A stretch of 45,084 nucleotides of DNA from Alphaproteobacteria bacterium (GCA_030430365.1 JAUIFP010000017.1:1-45084), one strand, 5' to 3'. Shown: positions 8,585 to 17,397, numbered from the stretch's first letter. Program-made: numbers and translations. The notes: generated by a model from the letters alone, not told the origin.

Positions 8585-9622
8585 GTGACTTACCTCAGAA
8601 ATTGCTGGTACGCTGCCGCTTGGTCGAATGAAGTGAGTGAAGAACCGTTTGCCCGCCAATATCTTGGCGAGCATGTGGTTCTTTACCGTACGGCGGATGG
8701 CAAGGTGCATGGGCTGGAAGACCGGTGCCCGCATCGCTTCGCGCCGCTTTCGATGGGCTGCTTGGTCGAAGATCAGATTCAGTGCCCCTATCACGGGCTA
8801 CGCTTCGGCACGGATGGTGCCTGCAGTTACAACCCGCATTACAAGGCACTGCCCAGCGCGGCCAAGGTGAAGGCCTATCCCCTGCTCGAACGCTATGGGA
8901 TGATCTGGATCTGGATGGGCGATGAGCCTGCCGACGAAAGCCAGCTTCCGGAAGATTTCGGCTTCCTGGAAAGCGAGAAGTTCACGACCGTAACCGGCTA
9001 TCTTCACGTCAACGGAAATTACCAGCTGGTGGTCGACAACCTGCTCGACCTCACGCACGCGCCTTACCTGCATCCGGCTTTCGCCATTCCCGAAATGACG
9101 ACTGAAGAGCGGCTCAAGCGCACGACAACAGAGCTTGTGCGCGAAGAACGGCGTGTCATTGCAAAACGCTGGCGCCTGAGCTGCCCGCCCAACGGGCCGA
9201 CCCGCACTCTGTTCGGCTTCAAGGACAAGCTGATGGATTCGCGCAGCCACATGCACTGGCTGCCGCCTTCGCTCATCTATTTCGATGCAGGTGCTGCGCG
9301 CGTGGGCGAAGAAGAGGAAAAGGGCCTGTGCCTTCCCGCGATTCACGCCATCACTCCGGAAACGGAGCGGACAAGCCATTACTTCTTCGGCCAAGGGCGC
9401 AACATGCTGCTCGAAGAGGCCGAAGCAGACGAAACGCTGCTGGGTATCCTGCGCAACGCCTTCCACAATGAAGACGAACCCATGATCGCAGCGCAACAGT
9501 CGCGCATGGGCGATACCACCGAGATCATGGATCTCGACCCGGTTCTGCTCAAGTCCGATGGCGCGCCTATCGCAGCGCGCCGCATTCTGTCTGGCATGAT
9601 CGAAGCCGAACAGGCCAACTGA
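8585..9622 (+). CDS. Rieske non-haem iron monooxygenase, O-demethylase-like oxygenase subunit
   Basis: A 345-residue cytoplasmic oxygenase. The Rieske [2Fe-2S] ligands are Cys48, His50, Cys67 and His70 (CPH...CPYH). The mononuclear iron site reads N152-x2-D155-x2-H158-x4-H163 (NLLDLTHAPYLH), the same spacing as in dicamba monooxygenase and vanillate demethylase. Such enzymes remove O-methyl groups as formaldehyde, but some hydroxylate or act on amines. GTG at 8585 is the start, with GGAG 7 bases upstream. It has a paralogue at 14092. No ferredoxin or reductase partner gene is present in this window, so electrons must come from a protein encoded elsewhere. It is followed after 5 bases by an MFS exporter or importer, with which it should be translationally coupled. 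Confidence 0.9.
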   Translation: MTYLRNCWYAAAWSNEVSEEPFARQYLGEHVVLYRTADGKVHGLEDRCPHRFAPLSMGCLVEDQIQCPYHGLRFGTDGACSYNPHYKALPSAAKVKAYPLLERYGMIWIWMGDEPADESQLPEDFGFLESEKFTTVTGYLHVNGNYQLVVDNLLDLTHAPYLHPAFAIPEMTTEERLKRTTTELVREERRVIAKRWRLSCPPNGPTRTLFGFKDKLMDSRSHMHWLPPSLIYFDAGAARVGEEEEKGLCLPAIHAITPETERTSHYFFGQGRNMLLEEAEADETLLGILRNAFHNEDEPMIAAQQSRMGDTTEIMDLDPVLLKSDGAPIAARRILSGMIEAEQAN

Positions 9623-9627
9623 CGCAT

Positions 9628-11106
9628 ATGAACGGGGCTTCTTCTAACGATAGCGATAGGCAAGCGGATCGCGATTCCGCTTCGACATTCGAAGGGGAAG
9701 TTCCCGACGTCGGCGACAAGACGCCGGATACGTTTTCAGCCTCGCGCGCCATTCCGCTGACGGTTGGTGCCTGCTTCTTCATGGAAGGGCTGGACAGCAC
9801 GATTATCGCGACCTCCCTGCCCCAGATATCGGCGGCCATGGGCGTGACGGCGAACGAGATCGGCGTCTCCATGACGGCCTATCTCATCAGTGTCTCGATG
9901 TGGCTTTCTGCCAGCGGATGGCTGGCGGACCGGTTCGAAGCGCGGCGCATATTCATCGCCGCCATTGCCGTGTTCGTCTTCGGTTCGCTCGTCTGCGGCA
10001 TAAGCCAGGATCTCTATCAGCTGATCATCGGCCGGTTCCTGCAAGGCATGGGCGGCGCGCTCATGACCCCGGTCGGGCGCCTTATCCTGGCGCGCAGCTT
10101 TCCGCGTGACGAACTTGTGCGCGCGATGAGCTACATGATCATTCCCGGTCTTCTGGGCCCCATGCTCGGCCCGATCGTCGGCGGCTGGATCACAACCTAT
10201 CTCGATTGGCGCTGGATCTTCTTCATCAACATCCCGCTGGGCGTCGTCGGCGTGGGCCTTGCCCTGCACTATCTCAAACCTCACCCTGTCACGGGTGGCA
10301 CCAGTTTCGATGGGCTGGGGTTCATTCTGGTCGCAGTGGCCCTGGTAGCCATGCAAGCCGGCTTCGAAATTCTGGCAGCGGGCGCGACATTCTCGAACGA
10401 AACGCTCATCGCCTTCGCCGTCGGCCTGGCCGGCATGGTGGCCTACGCACTGCATGCGCGGCGCGGAACCCCGATCCTGGACTTCGGGCTGTTCAAATAC
10501 CGCGCCTTTGCCGTTGCCGTGCTGGGAGGCAGCTTCTCCCGACTGGTGCTGGGCGCTACGATGTTCCTCTTCCCGCTGTTCTTCCAGCTTGGCCTGGGCG
10601 GATCCGCAGTTGTCGCCGGCTATCTGATGGCCGTGCTCGCCTTCGGCCAAATTGCATTGCGCCTGGGGCTCGATCCTTTGCTCAAGCGGCTCGGGATCAA
10701 GAAACTGCTGATCTTCAACAGTGCCGTCATGGGCGTCCTGCTGGTCGGACTGCTGAGCTTCATGCCCGGCGACTCCTTCTGGATCCTCGGCGGCTTCATG
10801 TTCGTCTTCGGCCTGATCCATTCGATCCAGCTTTCGACACTGGCGGGGCTCAATTTCTCGGGTCTCCCGGAAGACGCTCTGGGCCGCGCGACGTCTGTCG
10901 CCGCCGTGGTTCAGCGGCTTGCCATGGCGATGGGCATCAGCCTCACCGCCATCCTGCTCGGTTTCGCCTCGGGCGGAGCGGAGCCGGTGCGTGCGGACTT
11001 CAAAATGCCGACGCTCGTGCTGGCCGCGATCATGGGCATATCGGCGCTCAGCTTCCTGATCCTGCGTCAGGGAGACGGCGACGACCTGATGAAGAAGAAG
11101 AGCTGA
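9628..11106 (+). CDS. MFS transporter, DHA2 (14-TMS drug:H+ antiporter) type
   Basis: A 492-residue inner-membrane carrier. After a long polar N-terminus (about residues 1-45) come hydrophobic spans with the DHA2 signatures LDSTIIATSLPQI in span 1, the GWLADRFEARR loop, GRFLQGMGGA and antiporter motif C (PGLLGPMLGPIVGG). Family members usually export drugs or toxic intermediates with proton antiport. It starts only 5 bases after the Rieske gene and has no clear ribosome-binding site, which fits translational coupling. It may expel a toxic substrate or demethylation product; import cannot be excluded. The charged tail (DGDDLMKKKS) is cytoplasmic. Confidence 0.88.
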   Translation: MNGASSNDSDRQADRDSASTFEGEVPDVGDKTPDTFSASRAIPLTVGACFFMEGLDSTIIATSLPQISAAMGVTANEIGVSMTAYLISVSMWLSASGWLADRFEARRIFIAAIAVFVFGSLVCGISQDLYQLIIGRFLQGMGGALMTPVGRLILARSFPRDELVRAMSYMIIPGLLGPMLGPIVGGWITTYLDWRWIFFINIPLGVVGVGLALHYLKPHPVTGGTSFDGLGFILVAVALVAMQAGFEILAAGATFSNETLIAFAVGLAGMVAYALHARRGTPILDFGLFKYRAFAVAVLGGSFSRLVLGATMFLFPLFFQLGLGGSAVVAGYLMAVLAFGQIALRLGLDPLLKRLGIKKLLIFNSAVMGVLLVGLLSFMPGDSFWILGGFMFVFGLIHSIQLSTLAGLNFSGLPEDALGRATSVAAVVQRLAMAMGISLTAILLGFASGGAEPVRADFKMPTLVLAAIMGISALSFLILRQGDGDDLMKKKS

Positions 11107-11141
11107 GGTCGCAGATCGCGCCGCAAAAAGGCTGAGAGTCA

Positions 11142-11170
11142 GGGCGCCTTAGGCCAAGGGCCTGGCGCCC
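11142..11170. terminator. Hairpin between convergent genes
   Basis: GGGCGCC (11142-11148) pairs with GGCGCCC (11164-11170), with nested AGGCC/GGCCT inside. It sits between two convergent stop codons and could stop transcription from both sides, but there is no T-run, so intrinsic termination is uncertain. Confidence 0.45.
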
Positions 11171-11980
11171 CTATTCGACGCCGCTATCTTCCGTCTGGGG
11201 AATGTCCTGCGCGACGCGGAAGCTCATGCTTGTGGATCGGAACATCGGGCCGGTAGCTACCCGCGCAGTCGGCTTCTGGCCGCGCCTGGAACTGCTGTAG
11301 TCGCCGCCGCGCAGCACGAAGCGATCGCAATCCGGCTTGGTCCGCGCACTGCCATCCGTCGGCGCGTCGACGTAATCGGGGAACAGGCAGTCTTCCGTCA
11401 TGTCCCAGACATTGCCTGCCATGTCGTAGAACCCCCAGGGATTCGCCGGGAAGGTCATCACGGGCGAAGTGAGCTCGAACGAATCGCGTCCGCCATTGGT
11501 GCGCGTATTCGCCAGATCCGGATCGGGTTCGTCGCCCCAATAGAAGTTGGTCGTGGTGCCGGCGCGCGCGGCATATTCCCACTCCGCTTCGCTCGGCAGC
11601 CTGTAGCCGCTCTCCCCGCTCGTTTCATTGAGCCAGGCGATATAGGCGAGCATGTCCGAACGATCGATGTTGATTACTGGCCGGTCGGCGCGGCCCAGCC
11701 CGTCATCTTGGGGACGCGGCCGCCCGGTCGCCTTGGCGAACGCGTCATACTGTTCGAAGGTCACCTGCGTCTTGGCCAGCCGGAAAGCAGGAACGGAAAC
11801 TTCGTGCTGCGGCTTGCCCTGCTGGCTGTCCGCATCCTCCGGCGCCCCCATGATGAAGCTGCCCGCGGCCACGTCGATCATTTCCGGCCCGGATACGGCC
11901 GCCTCTTCAGTCTCATTGCCGCCACCGCATCCGGCAAGCAGCAAGGCAGAGAGACATACGGTTCCGACAGCGCATCTCAT
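11171..11980 (-). CDS. Formylglycine-generating-enzyme-fold (SUMF1/DUF323) lipoprotein lacking the active-site cysteines
   Basis: A 269-residue protein with a lipobox at its N-terminus (LLLAGC, Cys18), so it should be a periplasmic lipoprotein. The FGE-sulfatase fold is clear from GYRLPSEAEWEYAARAG, NPWGFYDMAGNVWDMTED and RGGDY. In true formylglycine-generating enzymes the region after RGGS(F/W) carries two redox cysteines, and a cysteine follows the final GFR. Here these positions read DYSSSRRG and SFRVA, so the enzyme should not oxidise sulfatase cysteines. It overlaps the cytochrome gene by the ATGA at 11977-11980. It may act as a binding or maturation partner of the cytochrome or the PQQ dehydrogenase; that is inference. 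Confidence 0.82.
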   Translation of the reverse strand: MRCAVGTVCLSALLLAGCGGGNETEEAAVSGPEMIDVAAGSFIMGAPEDADSQQGKPQHEVSVPAFRLAKTQVTFEQYDAFAKATGRPRPQDDGLGRADRPVINIDRSDMLAYIAWLNETSGESGYRLPSEAEWEYAARAGTTTNFYWGDEPDPDLANTRTNGGRDSFELTSPVMTFPANPWGFYDMAGNVWDMTEDCLFPDYVDAPTDGSARTKPDCDRFVLRGGDYSSSRRGQKPTARVATGPMFRSTSMSFRVAQDIPQTEDSGVE

Positions 11981-12621
11981 GGATTATGCTCCAGCCATTC
12001 GTGGGCAGCGTAATATTCGACCAGATCGTCGAAATCGGCGGGATCGACGTCCTTGATGACGCTGCTCATTGTTGGTTCCTTGCGCGTACCGTCCAAGAAT
12101 TCGGCAAGCGCCGCCTTCAGATATTCGGGGTCCTGACCGGTAAGAATGGGCATGCCTTCCAGCTCGCCGATCCCGGTCTCTCCGTGACACCATGCGCAAT
12201 CCCGCACCGCCTTTGCATAACCTGGCAAATCCCTGCGGGCCCTGGGGGGCTGATTGAGCTCTTCGCCGGCAATATAGGCGGCGACATCGCGCATATCTTT
12301 CTCGCTCAATGCGTCCACAAAAGGCTGCATCAAGGCGTTCTCGCGCGTGCCGTCTTTGAATTCGAGCAGCGCGAAGAACACATAGCTCCTGCGCTGACGA
12401 TAAAGCTTGGCGGTCGGCGGATCGAGCTGAGGCGCGCCCGTCTGATGGCAGGTCATGCAGGTCTGCGCGATCGCCTCCCCATTCGCCAGGTCGGCCTCGG
12501 GCACGCGCCAGGAAACCTTTGTCGGCTGCGGCGTGCCCGTATCGCTTGCCGCACCGACCAGCAGCAAACAGGCTGCCGCGCCAAGCAGCAAGCTTGGCAG
12601 ATAACGTCGTTTGGAACTCAT
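11977..12621 (-). CDS. Di-haem cytochrome c (c4-like)
   Basis: A 214-residue exported protein with an N-terminal signal segment (about residues 9-26) and two haem c motifs, CMTCH (55-59) and CAWCH (142-146), each in a separate cytochrome domain. Met residues downstream of each (for example LMQPF and SSVI region) could serve as sixth ligands. The arrangement matches cytochrome c4/c-553-like electron carriers. It overlaps both neighbours by four bases (ATGA at 12618-12621 and 11977-11980). It lies across a divergent promoter from the PQQ/haem dehydrogenase at 15173, from which it probably accepts electrons for delivery to a terminal oxidase. Confidence 0.9.
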   Translation of the reverse strand: MSSKRRYLPSLLLGAAACLLLVGAASDTGTPQPTKVSWRVPEADLANGEAIAQTCMTCHQTGAPQLDPPTAKLYRQRRSYVFFALLEFKDGTRENALMQPFVDALSEKDMRDVAAYIAGEELNQPPRARRDLPGYAKAVRDCAWCHGETGIGELEGMPILTGQDPEYLKAALAEFLDGTRKEPTMSSVIKDVDPADFDDLVEYYAAHEWLEHNP

Positions 12622-13964
12622 GCGGAAGTTTCCTCTTCTTTCGCCTGTTCCCGGTCAATCATGAAGGACAGCAGGAACAGCAATACCGCTCCCAGCCCTA
12701 TCGCAACCACAGCTGCAAGCAGCGAAAAGCGAATGGCCTCACCGCCAATATACGCGAGCGGGCCGTCATTTAACGCGCCGATCAAGGGCGGGCCAAGGCT
12801 CTGCCCAACCAGGTTGAAAATCAGGAGGTAAAGCGCCGTGCCCGTTGCCCGGATCTTCGGGTTGAGCAAGGTCACCAGAAGCGCGAACAGGCACGGATTG
12901 ATGCATGCCAGTGCCATCGTCTCCACGGCAAGCCCGATCTGCCACAAGATCGGCGAATCGGACAGCAGCAGCATCATCTGGGAGGGGACCATGGCGGCGC
13001 AAAGCAGTGCCGGCGACCAGGCCAGCCAGCGATTGTCGAAACGCATCAGCCAGGTAACGACCAGCCCGCCCGTTATCGCCGCTACGACGCCGAACAGGCC
13101 CTTATAGGTGCCCAGCAACACGCCGGTTGCCTGAGCGTCCATATCGTGCACGCGCAGGAAGAAGGTCGGCAGCCACGCCAGAAGCGCCGAATAGTTGAGG
13201 CCGACCATCGTCCCGCCAATGATGAATAGAAGGAACTTCTTCGTGCCCAGCACGGTGCGGGCCGTTTCGCCAAAGGTCGGTGCTTCTTCCTGCACGGCAT
13301 CGGCCGCCGATTCATCTTGAGCGGCCTCACCCTCGTTTTTCCTCGATTTGTGGTCCCGCACGACGATCAATGTCAGCAATGCCATGATGATGCCGATCAC
13401 AGCCATCATCGGATAGGCAGGCCGCCAGCCGTAGGTCGAAGCCACCCACCCCAGGATCGGGTAGAAGATCATGATTGCCAGCGGTCCACCGGCAGTAAAC
13501 ACGGCCATCGCCATGACCCGCCGCCGCTCCCGGAACATGTCGCCGATCAGCGCGGAGCTGGGCGCCAGGTTGCTCGCCTCCCCGACCCCCAAGGCAATAC
13601 GGGCGACCAGCATGTGAATCATGTTGGTCGCAAAACCCGTGGCCGCGATCACTCCGCTCCAGAAGGTCAGACCGATGACGATGATATTGCGGCGTCCGGT
13701 CCTGTCCGCCAGCCATGCCAGCGGGACACCGGCCACTGAATAGACGATCACGAATGCCGGCCCCATCAGGATACCCAGGACAGTGTCCGACATCGGGATG
13801 TCTTGCTGAATCTGCGGCAAGAGCAGCCCGAACATATTCCGGTCGACGGTATTGATTCCGAAGATGCCCGACAGGATGATCAGCGCGAAAATATGGCGCC
13901 TTTCGACCTTCCCCCCACTTTCGGGCTTTTCGCCCTTTGTCCCGTCCAGGACCACTTCTGCCAT
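12618..13964 (-). CDS. MFS transporter, spinster-like family
   Basis: A 448-residue inner-membrane carrier with 12 predicted spans. The first span carries IFGINTVDRNMFGLLLPQI, typical of the 'Spns/hexuronate-like' MFS group common in sphingomonad catabolic clusters. LADRTGRRN is the conserved loop 2-3 motif and GVGEA lies in span 4-5. A charged cytoplasmic loop (about 205-235, KSRKNEGEAAQDESAADA) separates the two halves. It is the first gene of a minus-strand operon with the cytochrome and the SUMF1-like lipoprotein. It is similar in type to the carrier at 43287-44585. It likely imports a carboxylated or hydroxylated organic compound; substrate and direction are unproven. Confidence 0.88.
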   Translation of the reverse strand: MAEVVLDGTKGEKPESGGKVERRHIFALIILSGIFGINTVDRNMFGLLLPQIQQDIPMSDTVLGILMGPAFVIVYSVAGVPLAWLADRTGRRNIIVIGLTFWSGVIAATGFATNMIHMLVARIALGVGEASNLAPSSALIGDMFRERRRVMAMAVFTAGGPLAIMIFYPILGWVASTYGWRPAYPMMAVIGIIMALLTLIVVRDHKSRKNEGEAAQDESAADAVQEEAPTFGETARTVLGTKKFLLFIIGGTMVGLNYSALLAWLPTFFLRVHDMDAQATGVLLGTYKGLFGVVAAITGGLVVTWLMRFDNRWLAWSPALLCAAMVPSQMMLLLSDSPILWQIGLAVETMALACINPCLFALLVTLLNPKIRATGTALYLLIFNLVGQSLGPPLIGALNDGPLAYIGGEAIRFSLLAAVVAIGLGAVLLFLLSFMIDREQAKEEETSA

Positions 13965-14002
13965 TTTGCTCTCCCAAGAGGCTCAACTTTGTGGTAGCAA
14001 AT

Positions 14003-14015
14003 GTTGTTAGTCAAT
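14003..14015 (+). promoter_or_regulatory. GntR-type box between divergent MFS and Rieske operons
   Basis: GTTGTTAGTCAAT differs in one base from the box at 8530-8542 upstream of the paralogous Rieske gene. On the minus strand it reads ATTGACTAACAAC, so it also contains a TTGACT that could be the -35 of the leftward operon. A more degenerate copy (GTGGTAGCAAAT) lies 13 bp to the left. Confidence 0.6.
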
Positions 14016-14091
14016 CCTATCGGGAAACAATGTGGCCTTTTATGCCTCCCGAATGGGACGAAGGCCAAAAGGAACGCAAACGGAGGATGTC

Positions 14092-15159
14092 TTGAGCGTG
14101 TTCTTGAAAAACTGCTGGTATGCCGCTGCCTTTTCGGATGAAGTCGGCCGTGAGCCGATCGCGCGTACCATACTCGATATTCCGATGGTCTTCTATCGCA
14201 AGGAAGACGGCACACCGGTTGCCCTGCTCGATCGCTGCTCCCATCGCTTTGCCCCCCTTTCCATCGGCACGCTGGTGGGTGACGAAATCCAGTGCGGCTA
14301 TCACGGCCTGCGGTTCGATTGTTCGGGCAAATGCACGGCCAACCCGCATAATGACGGCAAGGCACTGAAGGCTGCGGATATCGACAGCTTCCATATCTTC
14401 GAACGGTATGGCTTCGTCTGGCTCTGGCCGGGCGATCCGGAACTGGCCGATCCCTCGCTCCTGCCGCACTTCCACTTCCTGGAAGATGACGACACATGGA
14501 AGGTGCTCAAGGGTGTCCTCTATGTGAAGGGCAACTATCAGCTCGTGACCGACAATCTGCTCGACCTCACGCATGCGCCCTATCTGCATCCCGGCTTCAA
14601 GATGCCTGGCGTCACGCCGGAGCAGCAATTGGCCGCGACCACCACCAAGACGGAGCGTGACGGAAACACCGTACACTATCACCGTATGCGCAACGGCCTG
14701 CCCCCCAATCAGGCCACGATCGACCTGTTCGGTTTCCCTAACGAACCCTGCCAAACGCGCACGCACATGCACTGGCATGCCCCCGCGCTGATCAATTTCG
14801 ACAATGGTTCGAAATTCGAAGGCCAAGACGATCTGGAAGGCTTCTGCTTCCCGCAGGCGCATTGCATCACTCCGGAGACGGAAACGACCTGCCACTATTT
14901 CTTCGCTGCAGCGCGCAACCTTCTGCGCGACGAAGAAGAAATCGATCACGCTTTGATGGATGTGCTGAACATTGCATTCCGCACTCAGGACGAACCGATG
15001 ATCGAAGCCGTGCAGCAACGCATGGGCAATACCGGCGATCTCGACTCGCTCAATCCCGTCTTGCTGAAGACTGACGCCGCCCCGGTCATGGCGCGCAGGA
15101 TCATCCGCGAGCTTCTGGATGCCGAACAGGCTGAAGAAACAGTCATCGCGGCCGAGTAG
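14092..15159 (+). CDS. Rieske non-haem iron monooxygenase, O-demethylase-like oxygenase subunit (second copy)
   Basis: A 355-residue paralogue of the gene at 8585. The Rieske ligands are Cys49, His51, Cys68 and His71 (CSH...CGYH). The iron site is N155-D158-H161-H166 (NLLDLTHAPYLH, identical to the first copy). I place the start at TTG 14092 (MSVFLKNCWYAAAF), five bases after GGAGG (14082-14086), because it aligns with MTYLRNCWYAAAW of the paralogue; GTG 14098 is an alternative. Extension to GTG 14032 would add residues unlike the family. It is followed 13 bases later by the PQQ dehydrogenase gene. The enzyme probably hydroxylates or demethylates a related substrate; its reductase is not in the window. 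Confidence 0.9.
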   Translation: MSVFLKNCWYAAAFSDEVGREPIARTILDIPMVFYRKEDGTPVALLDRCSHRFAPLSIGTLVGDEIQCGYHGLRFDCSGKCTANPHNDGKALKAADIDSFHIFERYGFVWLWPGDPELADPSLLPHFHFLEDDDTWKVLKGVLYVKGNYQLVTDNLLDLTHAPYLHPGFKMPGVTPEQQLAATTTKTERDGNTVHYHRMRNGLPPNQATIDLFGFPNEPCQTRTHMHWHAPALINFDNGSKFEGQDDLEGFCFPQAHCITPETETTCHYFFAAARNLLRDEEEIDHALMDVLNIAFRTQDEPMIEAVQQRMGNTGDLDSLNPVLLKTDAAPVMARRIIRELLDAEQAEETVIAAE

Positions 15160-15172
15160 GATAAACAGCGAA

Positions 15173-17320
15173 ATGTCCCGTTCTTTGACACGTCTCGTCA
15201 CGGCAGGCGCTGCTGCGCTCGGCCTTTTGCTTTCGGCCTGTTCCGGTGGCTCCGACCCCCGCGATGCCTCGCTTCTGGGCGCGCCGGACGAAGCAGGTGC
15301 TTGGCCCCGCCCCGGCCGCGATATGGGTGACAGCTATTTCAGTCCGCTGGACGGGATCAATGCCGGCAATGTCGACGAACTCGGCCTGGCATTCGAGTTC
15401 ACCGACTTCCTCATTCGCGGACGTACACATTATGCGCCGCAAGGCACGCCGGTGATGCTGGACGGGAAACTGTTCTTCTCCGGCCCCTGGGGCGAAGTCT
15501 ATGCCATCGACGCCCGCACGGGCGAACAGGTGTGGATGTTCGACACCGATGCGGACGGGCAATATGCGATCAACACCTGCTGCGGTGTCGTCAATCGCGG
15601 CATTGCGATCGCCGACGGCAAGGTATTTGTCGGCGCGCTCGACGGATATCTTTATGCCGTGGACATGAACACCGGCGAACAGGTGTGGAAGGTCGACACC
15701 TTTTACGATCGGCATTGGAACTATTCGAGCACGGGCGCTCCGCAGATCGCAGGCGACGTTGTCATGATCGGCAATGCCGGCGCGGAAATGGGCGCACGCG
15801 GCTATGTCACCGCCTATGATATCAAGACGGGCGAGCAGGAATGGCGCTTCTGGGCGGTCCCCGGCGATCCGGAGGCTGGCCCCGACGAGACGCCCGAAGT
15901 CACGCTTGCACGCGAAACCTGGCCGGAAGACACCTATTGGCACCTGGGCCTGGGCGGAACTGCCTGGAACGGGCTTGCCTACGATCCGGAAACGGACACC
16001 GCATATCTGGGCTTCGGCAATGGCGGTCCGCACCCGGCATGGAAGCGCAGTGCCAGCGGCGAAATCACCGACCAGCTGTTTCTTACCTCGATTGTCGCGG
16101 TCAATGCCAAGACCGGGCGGATGAAGTGGTACTATCAGCAGACACCGGGCGACAGCTGGGACTTCACGGCCACGGCTCCGATGGTGCTGGCCGACATGGA
16201 AATCGACGGTGAAAACCGTAAGGTTCTGATGCAGGCCCCGAAGAACGGCATGTTCTACGTACTCGACCGGGAAAACGGCGAGTTGCTGCGGGCCGATCCC
16301 TATACCAGGATCAACTGGAACAAGGGCGTCGACATGGAAACCGGGCGTCCGATCATGAACCCGGATGTCGTGTATAAGGACGATCCGGTGCTGATCTGGC
16401 CCAGTGGCGCCGGTGGCCACGGATGGCAGCCCATGGCCTATAGCCCGCGTACGGGCCTGGCCTACATCCCGGTCTACGAAGCTGGAATGCAGACCAAGGC
16501 AGAGGGCGATGCCATCTTCAAACCAGGCTATAACAACCAGCTTGCCGAAGGGGCTTTCCCGCCATTTTCCGAAGAAGCCCTCGCCGGGCGCGAACAGAGT
16601 GCCTTCGGCGGCCGCTTGAAGGCCTGGGATCCCAAGACGGGCGAAGCCCGCTGGATGACGGAGCCACTGACTTTCATCAATGGCGGCACGATGGTCGCCG
16701 GCGATCTTGTATTCCAAGGCACGGCCGCGGGCTATCTCGATGCCTATGACGCCGCGTCAGGCGAGCAGGTTGCGCATATCTTCATCGGCACCGTCATGAT
16801 GGCTGCGCCGATGACCTACGAGCTGGACGGCGTTCAATACCTCGCCATCATGGCGGGCGCCGGCGGCCCTCAGGGCGGCTTCTTCTCGCCCGATGTAGTC
16901 GGTTCGCAATATGAGAACTATCAGCGGCTGATCGTGCTCAAGCTGGACGGCGGGGAAATCCCGCTGCCGCCCAAGCGCACCGCCGCCGAACAGTCGCCCA
17001 TGCCCTCCCCCATCAGGGTTTCGGATGCCACTTTCGAACGTGGCCGGGAGCTGTATCTGGAACATTGCAGCCGCTGCCACGTCCTGGGCGGAGCAGTGGG
17101 CGTCTATCCCGACCTGTGGAACATGCAGCCTGCAACGATCAACGCTTTCCACGCTATCGTTGCGAATGGCGCACTGGCCTATGGCGGGATGGGTGACTTC
17201 TCGGCTCAGCTCAGCGAAAGTGAGATCGCCGCGATCAAGGCCTTCGTCGTCAATGACATCATCGCCCGCCGCAGGGGTGAAGACGATTATGAAGGCCCCC
17301 GCTCACACCAGACGCACTAA
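15173..17320 (+). CDS. PQQ-dependent quinohaemoprotein alcohol dehydrogenase (predicted lipoprotein)
   Basis: A 715-residue periplasmic dehydrogenase oxidising alcohols with PQQ and passing electrons to its own haem c. Positions 1-23 form a lipoprotein signal ending LLLSAC, so Cys23 may anchor it to a membrane. The eight-bladed propeller carries the family hallmark adjacent cysteines in INTCCG (Cys136-Cys137), repeated tryptophan-docking stretches (for example TGEQVW and TGEQEWRFW), GFGNGG and TPGDSWDFTAT with the catalytic Asp. The C-terminal cytochrome domain has CSRCH (632-636). The start ATG 15173 was preferred over an upstream in-frame ATG at 15119 because it gives the signal peptide. 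Partners are probably the di-haem cytochrome and SUMF1-like lipoprotein encoded divergently. Type II (single-subunit) enzyme; no PQQ synthesis genes are seen. Confidence 0.92.
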   Translation: MSRSLTRLVTAGAAALGLLLSACSGGSDPRDASLLGAPDEAGAWPRPGRDMGDSYFSPLDGINAGNVDELGLAFEFTDFLIRGRTHYAPQGTPVMLDGKLFFSGPWGEVYAIDARTGEQVWMFDTDADGQYAINTCCGVVNRGIAIADGKVFVGALDGYLYAVDMNTGEQVWKVDTFYDRHWNYSSTGAPQIAGDVVMIGNAGAEMGARGYVTAYDIKTGEQEWRFWAVPGDPEAGPDETPEVTLARETWPEDTYWHLGLGGTAWNGLAYDPETDTAYLGFGNGGPHPAWKRSASGEITDQLFLTSIVAVNAKTGRMKWYYQQTPGDSWDFTATAPMVLADMEIDGENRKVLMQAPKNGMFYVLDRENGELLRADPYTRINWNKGVDMETGRPIMNPDVVYKDDPVLIWPSGAGGHGWQPMAYSPRTGLAYIPVYEAGMQTKAEGDAIFKPGYNNQLAEGAFPPFSEEALAGREQSAFGGRLKAWDPKTGEARWMTEPLTFINGGTMVAGDLVFQGTAAGYLDAYDAASGEQVAHIFIGTVMMAAPMTYELDGVQYLAIMAGAGGPQGGFFSPDVVGSQYENYQRLIVLKLDGGEIPLPPKRTAAEQSPMPSPIRVSDATFERGRELYLEHCSRCHVLGGAVGVYPDLWNMQPATINAFHAIVANGALAYGGMGDFSAQLSESEIAAIKAFVVNDIIARRRGEDDYEGPRSHQTH

Positions 17321-17324
17321 GCAA

Positions 17325-17356
17325 GAAAAAACGGCAGGGCGCGCTGCCCTGCCGTT
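17325..17356. terminator. Rho-independent terminator between convergent genes
   Basis: AACGGCAGGGC (17330-17340) / GCCCTGCCGTT (17346-17356) forms an 11-bp perfect stem with a 5-base loop. Read on the minus strand it is followed by TTTTTT, so it is a strong terminator for the leftward ALDH-SDR operon. It also stands just past the end of the rightward PQQ dehydrogenase. Confidence 0.85.
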
Positions 17357-17397
17357 CAATATTCCGGATTAGGATTTGGGCGCGGGCCCGGGATCGA

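Noticed and set aside
10206..11135. 309-codon frame on the plus strand inside the DHA2 MFS gene
   Set aside because: It is rich in Arg and Gly, a frame-shifted shadow of the transporter gene.
11171..11980. An active formylglycine-generating enzyme with a sulfatase partner
   Set aside because: The expected cysteines are absent and no sulfatase gene occurs in the window.
14032..14091. N-terminal extension of the second Rieske oxygenase from GTG 14032
   Set aside because: The extra 20 residues have no counterpart in the paralogue, and the ribosome-binding site at 14082-14086 points to the later start.
15143..16717. 524-codon frame antisense to the PQQ dehydrogenase
   Set aside because: No motif or signal is recognisable, and the plus strand encodes an unmistakable quinoprotein.
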